Positions 16,693 to 27,200 of a stretch of DNA of 64,000 nucleotides are shown in pieces. The notes under the pieces were generated by a model that saw nothing but the letters and a program-made list of their open reading frames with translations, had not been told where the DNA came from and searched no databases. Position 1 is the first letter of the stretch; every line of letters begins with the position of its first letter. The DNA comes from Prionace glauca (taxonomy: Eukaryota; Chordata; Chondrichthyes; Carcharhiniformes; Carcharhinidae), in assembly GCA_037974335.1 (NCBI GenBank), contig CM075758.1:20739754-20803753 (forward strand), read 5' to 3'. Both the position numbers and the translations under genes were made by a program.

Positions 16693-16783
16693 CTCCAATT
16701 TTAGCCCAATCGTCTCTCTTATCCAGGATGTTGCTGTGGGCCAGCGACATGGCACCAAGCACCAAGAGGAGTGTTTTCACCAT
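16693..16783 (-). CDS. Beta-defensin, exon 1 (signal peptide and propiece)
   Basis: From the ATG at 16,783-16,781 the exon reads MVKTLLLVLGAMSLA, a typical signal peptide with a Lys followed by a hydrophobic core, then HSNILDKRDDWAKIG, and ends in G before a consensus donor GTAAGT (16,692-16,687). The splice phase (one base of a Gly codon) matches exon 2 exactly, giving a continuous 69-residue precursor. Signal cleavage probably falls near residues 15-17. The Lys-Arg at 22-23 could be a processing site, leaving a short acidic propiece. Two coding exons (signal/pro, then mature) is the arrangement usual for tetrapod beta-defensins; a third noncoding exon cannot be excluded. The exon is too short to appear as a long ORF and was found by reading for a signal peptide upstream of the cysteine-rich exon. 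Confidence 0.88.
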
Positions 16784-16821
16784 CTTCGGTTCAGTTTGTC
16801 ACCTTACTTTGCAAGCGGACT

Positions 16822-16833
16822 GGAGTTATATCA
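16822..16833 (-). promoter_or_regulatory. Possible TATA box of the beta-defensin gene
   Basis: On the minus strand TGATATAACTCC lies about 40-50 bp before the defensin ATG. If used, transcription would start close to 16,797 with a very short 5' UTR. Plausible for a small inducible defence gene, but the match is imperfect. Confidence 0.35.
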
Positions 16834-17006
16834 CTTCAGGAAGCATTATCTAGTTAATGATCATACACCCCCTCTGCGGACTGGCTAGAACGTGGGCGAA
16901 TTATATTGTCAGTTCAGTAACTGACAGCGATAATAAGTCCAATCATTGACTCAATATTTCTCCAAGGAAAGCCTTTGATTAATAACCAAAGCAAAACCTG
17001 AGGGAA

Positions 17007-20000
17007 CAGACTTTTGTCTCTAAAGTGTCAATAGCATTGAGAGAATCTTTGGAAACAAATGAGGAAGGACTGAAATGATGAATTCGGCGAAAGATCTTCT
17101 TTTGTAAAGTGAAAACTTTTTACTCTTTACTGAAATATCAAATTTTTGGAGTTATCTTTGTGGAAATCGTCAGAAACAGTTCTGGATTTGCTCAAAATGC
17201 TTTTCTCATCAGGTTATGGAACCTGGCGAAAGATCTGACTTTTGGCAAGAGAGACTGACTGGTATTCAGCAACTCTTCGGTAATCTATCTTGTTCTACCC
17301 ACAATTCTTCGCGCAGTCAGAGAATGAGTGCAGCATCAGATTGTGAGCGGGAACAGCTCATTTGGTTTGAGGAAATAATTGGAATCATATGTGAAATTAC
17401 TAAAATGCTTATCTCACTGAGATATGCACTTTGCCGCTATGTTAGAATTTGTGGAGGTTATGGTTACAATGGAAAAGAGGGCAACATTGGAATCAATTTT
17501 GGTTTCACTCAACATGCTTACCTCATCCAGATATTCACTTTGCTGCTCTGCCAGCTTTTCAGACTACATGAGTCAGTGGATTTGATGTTATATTTACCGC
17601 CAAATCTGGATTTACTCAAGATGCTGATCTCTTCGAGATATGCACTTTGCCGCATTATCAGACTTTTGGCTCTAATGTGTCAATAGCATTGAGAGAATCT
17701 TTGGAAACAAATGAGGAGGGACTGAAATGATGAACTTGGTGAAAGAGTTTCTTTTGGAAAGTGAAAGCCTTTCACTCTTCACTGAAATATCACATTTTTG
17801 GAGATATCTTTGTGGAAATCGTCAGAAACAGTCCTGGATTTTATCAAAATGCTTTTCTCATCCGGTTATGGAACTTGGCGAAAGATCCGACTTTTGGCAA
17901 GAGAGACTGACTGGCATTCGGCAACTCTTCGGTAATCTATCTTGTTCTATCCACAATCCTTCGCGCAGTCAGAGAATGAGTGAAATATCAGACTGTGAGC
18001 GGGAACAGCTCATTTGGTTTGAGGAAATAATTGGAATCATATGTGAAATTACTAAAATGCTTATCTCACTGAGATATGCACTTTGCCGCTATGTTAGAAT
18101 TTGTGGAGGTTAAGGTTACAATGGTAAAGAGGAAAACATTGGAATCAATTTTGGTGTTACTCAACATGCTTACCTCATCCAGATATTCACTTTGCTGCTC
18201 TGCCAGATTTTCAGACTACATGAGTCAATGGATTTGATATTATATTTACAGCCAAACCTAGATTTAGCCAAGATGCTGATCTCTTCCAGATATGCACTTT
18301 GTCGCATTATCAGACGTTTGGCTGCAAACTGTGAATAGCATTGAGAGAATCTTTGGAAACAAATGAGGAGGGAGTGAAATGATGAATTCGGTGAAAGATT
18401 TACTTTTGCAATGTGAAAACTTTTCACTCTTTACTGAAATATCAAATTTTTGGAGATATCTTTGTGGAAATCGTCAGAAACAGTTCTGGATTTGCTCAAA
18501 ATGCTTTTCTCATCTAGTTATGAAACTTGGCGAAAGATCTGACTTTTGGCAACAGAGACTGACTGGCATTCAGCAACCCTTTGGAAATCTATGTTCTTCG
18601 ACCCACAATTCTTCAAGCAGTTAGAGGATGAGGGCAATATCAGATAGTAAGCGGGAATAGCTCATTTGCTTTGAGGAAATAATTGGAATCAAATGTGGGA
18701 TGACTAAAATGCTCATCACACCGAGATATGCACTTTGCCGCAAAATTAGAATTTGTGGAGTTTCATGTTACAATGGGAGAGGATAACATTGGAAACAATT
18801 CTGGTGTCACTCAACATGCTTTATTGAGAATCTTTGGAAACAAATGAGGAAGGACTGAATTTGGTGAAAGAGTTTGTTTCGGAAAGTGAAAAATTTTCAC
18901 TCTTCACTGAAATATCAAACTTTTGGAGATATCTTTGTGGGTATCGTCAGAAACAGTTCTGGATTTGATCAAAATGCTTTTCTCATGAGGTTATGGAACC
19001 TGGCGAAAGATCTGACTTTTGGCAACAGAGACTGACTGGCATTCAGCAACTCTTTGGATAGCTATGTTGTTCTACCCACAATTCTTCGCGCAGTCTGAGA
19101 ATTAGTGCAACATCAGATTGTGAGCGGGAACAGCTCATTTGGTTTGAGGAAATAATTGGAATCATATGTGAAATTACTAAAATGCTTATTTCACTGAGAT
19201 ATACACTTTGCCGCTATGTTAGAATTTGTGGAGGTTATGGTTACAATGGTAAAGAGGAATCAATTTTGGTTTCACTCAACATGCTTACCTCATCCAGATA
19301 TTCACTTTGCTGCTCTGCCAGCTTTTCAGACTACATGAGTCAGTGGATATGACGTTATATTTACAGCCAAACCTGGACTTACTCAGAATGCTGATCTCTT
19401 CGAGATATGCACGTTGCCGCATTTTCAGAGTTTTGGCTGTAAAGAGTCAATAGCATTGAGAGAATCTTTGGAAACAAATGCGGAAGGACTGAAATGATAA
19501 ACTTGGTGAAAGAGTGTCTTTTGGAAAGTGCAAACGTTTCACTCTTCACTGAAATATCAAATTTCTGGAGATATCTTTGTGGAAATCTTCAGAAACAGTT
19601 CTGGATTAGATCAAAATGCTTTTCTCATCAGGTTATGGAACCTGGCGAAAGATATGATTTTTCGCAACAGAGACTGACTGGTATTCAGCAACTCTTTGGC
19701 AATCTATGTTGTTCTACCCACAATTCTTCGCCGAGTTAGTGGATGAGGGCAATATCAGATTGTCAGCGGGAACAGCTCATTTGGTTTGAGGAAATAATTG
19801 GAAGCTAATGTGCGATGACTAAAATGCTTATCTCACCGAGATATGCACTTTGCAGCAGAATTAGAATTTGTGGAGTTTCATGTTACAATGGGAGAGGATA
19901 ACATTGGAAACAACTCTGGTGTTACTCAACATGCTTACTTCATCCAGATATGCACTTTGCTGCTCTGTCAGCTTTTCAGCCTACATGAGTCACTCGATGT

Positions 20001-21279
20001 GATGTTATATTTACAGCCAAACTTAGATTTACTCAAAATGCTGATCTCCGAGATATTGCACGTTGCCGCATTTTCAGAGTTTTGCCTGTAAAGTGTCAAT
20101 AGCATTGAGAGAATCTTTGGAAACAAATGAGGAAGGACTGAAATGATGAACTTGGTGAAAGAGTTTCTTTTGGAAAGTGAAAGCCTTTCACTCTTCACTG
20201 AAATATCAAATGATTGGAGGTATCTTTGTGGAAATCGTCAGAAACAGTCCTGGATTTTATCAAAATGCTTTTCTCATCCGGTTATGGAACTTGGCGAAAG
20301 ATCTGACTTTTGGCAAGAGAGACTGACTGGCATTCGGCAACTCTTCGGTAATCTATCTTGTTCTATCCACAATTCTTCGCGCAGTCTGAGAATGAGTGAA
20401 ATATCAGATTGTGAGCGGGAACAGCTCATTTGGTTTGAGGAAATAATTGGAATCATATGTGAAATTACTAAAATGCTTATCTCACTGAGATATGCACTTT
20501 GCCGCTATGTTAGAATTTGTGGAGGTTAAGGTTACAATGGTGAAGAGGAAAACATTGGAATCAATTTTGGTGTTACTCAACATGCTTACCTCATCCAGGT
20601 GTGAACTTTGCTGCTCTGCCAGCTTTTCAGACTAAATGAGTCAATGGATTTGATGTTATATTTACAGCCAAACCTAGATTTAGCCAAGATGCTGATCTCT
20701 TCCAGATATGCACCTTGTCGCATTATCAGACGTTTGGCTGCAAACTGTGAATAGCATTGAGAGAATCTTTGGAAACAAATGAGGAGGGAGTGAAATGATG
20801 AATTCGGTGAAAGATTTACTTTTGCAATGTGAAAACTTTTCACTCTTTACTGAAATATCAAATTTTTGGAGATATCTTTGTGGAAATCGTCAGAAACAGT
20901 TCTGGATTTTATCAAAATGCTTTTCTCATCTAGTTATGAAACTTGGCGAAAGATCTGACTTTTGGCAACAGAGACTGACTGGCATTCAGCAACCCTTTGG
21001 AAATCTATGTTGTTCTACCCACAATTCTTCAAGCAGTTAGAGGATGAGGGCAATATCAGATAGTAAGCGGGAATAGCTCATTTGCTTTGAGGAAATAATT
21101 GGAATCAAATGTGGGATGACTAAAATGCTCATCTCACCGAGATATGCACTTTGCCGCAAAATTAGAATTTGTGGAGTTTCATGTTACAATGGGAGAGGAT
21201 AACATTGGAAACAATTCTGGTGTTACTCAACATGCTTTATTGAGAATCTTTGGAAACAAATGAGGAAGGACTGAAATGA
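17007..21279 (+). repeat. Divergent left edge of the array
   Basis: Six units (heads at 17,075, 17,727, 18,379, 18,853, 19,494, 20,143) plus one at 20,795 that do not belong to a repeating higher-order block inside the window. They contain private variants, for example frame-breaking changes at the 18,853 unit, which lacks the ATGATG word. Higher divergence at an array edge is typical of satellites. Confidence 0.8.
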
Positions 21280-24200
21280 TGAACTTGGTGAAAGAGTTTC
21301 TTTTGGAAAGTGCTCACCTTTGCTTTTCTGCCAGCTTTTCAGACTACATGAGTCAGTGGATTTGATGTTACATTCACCGCCAAAACTAGATTTACTCAAA
21401 ATGCTGATCTCCGAGATATTGCACGTTGCCGCATTTTCAGAGTTTTGGCTGTAAAGTGTCAATAGCATTGAGAGAATCTTTGGAAACAAATGAGGAAGGA
21501 CTGAAATGATGAACTTGGTGAAAGAGTTTCTTTTGGAAAGTGAAAGCCTTTCACTCTTCACTGAAATATCAAATGTTTGGAGATATCTTTGTGGAAATCG
21601 TCAGAAACAGTCCTGGATTTTATCAAAATGCTTTTCTCATCCGGTTATGGAACTTGGCGAAAGATCTGACTTTTGGCAAGAGAGACTGACTGGCATTCGG
21701 CAACTCTTCGGTAATCTATCTTGTTCTATCCATAATTCTTCGCGCAGTCAGAGAATGAGTGAAATATCAGATTGTGAGCGGGAACAGCTCATTTGGTTTG
21801 AGGAAATAATTGGAATCATATGTGAAATTACTAAAATGCTTATCTCACTGAGATATGCACTTTGCCGCTATGTTAGAATTTGTGGAGGTTAAGGTTACAA
21901 TGGTAAAGAGGACAACATTGGAATCAATTTTGGTGTTACTCAACATGCTTACCTCATCCAGATATTCACTTTGCTGCTCTGCCAGCTTTTCAGACTACAT
22001 GAGTCAATGGATTTGATGTTATATTTCCAGCCAAACCTAGATTTAGCCAAGATGCTGATCTCTTCCAGATATGCACTTTGTCGCATTATCAGACGTTTGG
22101 CTGCAAACTGTCAATAGCATTGAGAGAATCTTTGGAAACAAATGAGGAGGGAGTGAAATGATGAATTCGGTGAAAGATTTACTTTTGCAATGTGAAAACT
22201 TTTCACTGTTTACTGAAATATCAAATTGTTGGAGATATCTTTGTGGAAATCGTCAGAATCAGGTCTGGATTTGCTCAAAATGCTTTTCTCATCTAGTTAT
22301 GAAACTTGGCGAAAGATCTGACTTTTGGCAACAGAGACTGACTGGCATTCAGCAACCCTTTGGAAATCTATGTTCTTCGACCCACAATTCTTCAAGCAGT
22401 TAGAGGATGAGGGCAATATCAGATAGTAAGCGGGAATAGTTCATTTGGTTTGAGGAAATAATTGGAATCAAATGTGGGATGACTAAAATGCTCATCTCAC
22501 CGAGATATGCACTTTGCCGCAAAATTAGAATTTGTGGAGTTTCATGTTACAATGGGAGAGGATAACATTGGAAAGAGTTCTGGTGTTACTCAACATGCTT
22601 TGTTGAGAATCTTTGGAAACAAATGAGGAAGGACTGAAATGATGAACTTGGTGAAAGAGTTTCTTTCGGAAAGTGAAAACTTTTCACTCTTCACTGAAAT
22701 ATCATCGTTTTGGAGATATCTTTGTGGGAATCGTCAGAAACAGTTCTGGATTTGATCAAAATGCTATTCTCATCAGGTTATGGAACCTGGCGAAAGATCT
22801 GACTTTTGGCAAGAGAGACTGACTGGCATTCAGGAACTCTTCTGTAATCTATCTTGTTCTACCCACAGTTCTTCGCGCCGTCAGAGAATGAGTGAAATAT
22901 CAGATTGTGAGCGGGAACAGATCGTTTGGTTTGAGGAAATGATTGGAATCATATGTGAAATTACTAATATGCTTATCTCACTGAGATATGCATATTTGCC
23001 GCTATGTTAGAATTTGTGGAGGTTAAGGTTACAATGGTAAAGAGGACAACATTGGAATCAATTTTGTTGTCACTCAACATGCTTACCTCATCCAGATATG
23101 CACTTTGCTTTTCTGCCAGCTTTTCAGACTACATGAGTCAGTGGATTTGATGTTACATTTACCGCCAAACCTAGATTTAGTCAAGATGCTGATCTCTTCG
23201 AGATATGCACTTTATCGCATTATCAGAGTGTTGGCTGTAAACTGTCAATAGCATTGAGAGAATCTTTGGAAACAAATGAGGAGGGAGTGAAATGATGAAT
23301 TCGGTGAAAGATCTTCTTTTGTAAAGTGAAAACTTTTTACTCTTTACTGAAATATCAAATTTTTGGAGGTATCTTTGTGCAAATCGTCAGAAACAGTTCT
23401 GGATTTGCTCAAAATGCTTTTCTCATCTAGTTATGAATGTTGGCGAAAGATCTGACTTTTGGCAAGAGAGACTGACTGGCATTCAGCAACCCTTTGGATA
23501 GCTATGTTGTTCTTCCCACAATTCTTCGCGCAGTCAGAGAATGAGTGCAACATCAGATTGTGAGCGGGAACAGCTCATTTGGTTTGAGGAAATAATTGGA
23601 ATCATATGTGAAATTACTAAAATGCTTATCTCACTGAGATATGCACTTTGCCGCTATGTTAGAATTTGTGGAGGTTAAGGTTACAATGGTAAAGAGGGCA
23701 ACATTGGAATCAATTTTGGTTTCACTCAACATGCTTACCTCATACAGATATTCACTTTGCTGCTCCGCCACATTTTCAGACTACATGAGTCAGTGGATTT
23801 GATGTTATATTTACCGCCAAATCTGGATTTACTCGAGATGCTGATCTCTTCGTGATATGCACTTTGTCGCATTATCAGACGTTTGGCTGCAAACTGTGAA
23901 TAGCATTGAGAGAATCTTTGGAAACAAATGAGGAGGGAGTGAAATGATGAATTCGGTGAAAGATTTAGTTTTGCAATGTGAAAACTTTTCTCTTTACTGA
24001 AATATCAAATCTTTGGAGATATCTTTGTGGAAATCGTCAGAAACAGTTCTGGATTTGCTCAAAATGCTTTTCTCATCTAGTTATGAAACTTGGCGAAAGG
24101 TCTGACTTTTGGCAACAGAGACTGACTGGCATTCAGCAACCCTTTGGAAATCTATGTTGTTTTACCCACAATTCTTCAAGCAGTTAGAGGATGAGGGCAA

Positions 24201-27200
24201 TATCAGATAGTAAGCGGGAATAGCTCATTTGCTTTGAGGAAATAATTGGAATCAAATGTGGGATGACTAAAATGCACCGAGATATGCACTTTGCCGCAAA
24301 ATTAGAATTTGTGGAGTTTCATGTTACAATGGGAGAGGATAACATTGGAAACAATTCTGGTGTTACTCAACATGCTTTGTTGAGAATCTTTGGAAACAAA
24401 TGAGGAAGGACTGAAATGATGAACTTGGTGAAAGAGTTTCTTTTGGAAAGTGCTCACCTTTGCTTTTCTGCCAGCTTTTCAGACTACATGAGTCAGTGGA
24501 TTTGATGTTACATTCACCGCCAAAACTAGATTTACTCAAAATGCTGATCTCCGAGATATTGCACGTTGCCGCATTTTCAGAGTTTTGGCTGTAAAGTGTC
24601 AATAGCATTGAGAGAATCTTTGGAAACAAATGAGGAAGGACTGAAATGATGAACTTGGTGAAAGAGTTTCTTTTGGAAAGTGAAAGCCTTTCACTCTTCA
24701 CTGAAATATCAAATGTTTGGAGATATCTTTGTGGAAATCGTCAGAAACAGTCCTGGATTTTATCAAAATGCTTTTCTCATCCGGTTATGGAACTTGGCGA
24801 AAGATCTGACTTTTGGCAAGAGAGACTGACTGGCATTCGGCAACTCTTCGGTAATCTATCTTGTTCTATCCATAATTCTTCGCGCAGTCAGAGAATGAGT
24901 GAAATATCAGATTGTGAGCGGGAACAGCTCATTTGGTTTGAGGAAATAATTGGAATCATATGTGAAATTACTAAAATGCTTATCTCACTGAGATATGCAC
25001 TTTGCCGCTATGTTAGAATTTGTGGAGGTTAAGGTTACAATGGTAAAGAGGACAACATTGGAATCAATTTTGGTGTTACTCAACATGCTTACCTCATCCA
25101 GATATTCACTTTGCTGCTCTGCCAGCTTTTCAGACTACATGAGTCAATGGATTTGATGTTATATTTCCAGCCAAACCTAGATTTAGCCAAGATGCTGATC
25201 TCTTCCAGATATGCACTTTGTCGCATTATCAGACGTTTGGCTGCAAACTGTCAATAGCATTGAGAGAATCTTTGGAAACAAATGAGGAGGGAGTGAAATG
25301 ATGAATTCGGTGAAAGATTTACTTTTGCAATGTGAAAACTTTTCACTGTTTACTGAAATATCAAATTGTTGGAGATATCTTTGTGGAAATCGTCAGAATC
25401 AGGTCTGGATTTGCTCAAAATGCTTTTCTCATCTAGTTATGAAACTTGGCGAAAGATCTGACTTTTGGCAACAGAGACTGACTGGCATTCAGCAACCCTT
25501 TGGAAATCTATGTTCTTCGACCCACAATTCTTCAAGCAGTTAGAGGATGAGGGCAATATCAGATAGTAAGCGGGAATAGTTCATTTGGTTTGAGGAAATA
25601 ATTGGAATCAAATGTGGGATGACTAAAATGCTCATCTCACCGAGATATGCACTTTGCCGCAAAATTAGAATTTGTGGAGTTTCATGTTACAATGGGAGAG
25701 GATAACATTGGAAAGAGTTCTGGTGTTACTCAACATGCTTTGTTGAGAATCTTTGGAAACAAATGAGGAAGGACTGAAATGATGAACTTGGTGAAAGAGT
25801 TTCTTTCGGAAAGTGAAAACTTTTCACTCTTCACTGAAATATCATCGTTTTGGAGATATCTTTGTGGGAATCGTCAGAAACAGTTCTGGATTTGATCAAA
25901 ATGCTATTCTCATCAGGTTATGGAACCTGGCGAAAGATCTGACTTTTGGCAAGAGAGACTGACTGGCATTCAGGAACTCTTCTGTAATCTATCTTGTTCT
26001 ACCCACAGTTCTTCGCGCCGTCAGAGAATGAGTGAAATATCAGATTGTGAGCGGGAACAGATCGTTTGGTTTGAGGAAATGATTGGAATCATATGTGAAA
26101 TTACTAATATGCTTATCTCACTGAGATATGCATATTTGCCGCTATGTTAGAATTTGTGGAGGTTAAGGTTACAATGGTAAAGAGGACAACATTGGAATCA
26201 ATTTTGTTGTCACTCAACATGCTTACCTCATCCAGATATGCACTTTGCTTTTCTGCCAGCTTTTCAGACTACATGAGTCAGTGGATTTGATGTTACATTT
26301 ACCGCCAAACCTAGATTTAGTCAAGATGCTGATCTCTTCGAGATATGCACTTTATCGCATTATCAGAGTGTTGGCTGTAAACTGTCAATAGCATTGAGAG
26401 AATCTTTGGAAACAAATGAGGAGGGAGTGAAATGATGAATTCGGTGAAAGATCTTCTTTTGTAAAGTGAAAACTTTTTACTCTTTACTGAAATATCAAAT
26501 TTTTGGAGGTATCTTTGTGCAAATCGTCAGAAACAGTTCTGGATTTGCTCAAAATGCTTTTCTCATCTAGTTATGAATGTTGGCGAAAGATCTGACTTTT
26601 GGCAAGAGAGACTGACTGGCATTCAGCAACCCTTTGGATAGCTATGTTGTTCTTCCCACAATTCTTCGCGCAGTCAGAGAATGAGTGCAACATCAGATTG
26701 TGAGCGGGAACAGCTCATTTGGTTTGAGGAAATAATTGGAATCATATGTGAAATTACTAAAATGCTTATCTCACTGAGATATGCACTTTGCCGCTATGTT
26801 AGAATTTGTGGAGGTTAAGGTTACAATGGTAAAGAGGGCAACATTGGAATCAATTTTGGTTTCACTCAACATGCTTACCTCATACAGATATTCACTTTGC
26901 TGCTCCGCCACATTTTCAGACTACATGAGTCAGTGGATTTGATGTTATATTTACCGCCAAATCTGGATTTACTCGAGATGCTGATCTCTTCGTGATATGC
27001 ACTTTGTCGCATTACAGACGTTTGGCTGCAAACTGTGAATAGCATTGAGAGAATCTTTGGAAACAAATGAGGAGGGAGTGAAATGATGAATTCGGTGAAA
27101 GATTTAGTTTTGCAATGTGAAAACTTTTCTCTTTACTGAAATATCAAATCTTTGGAGATATCTTTGTGGAAATCGTCAGAAACAGTTCTGGATTTGCTCA

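Noticed and set aside
17340-17356. A CENP-B box in the satellite unit
   Set aside because: The only CGGG word in the unit (in GTGAGCGGGAACAG) lacks the TTCG and A positions needed for the CENP-B consensus, so centromere identity cannot be argued from it.
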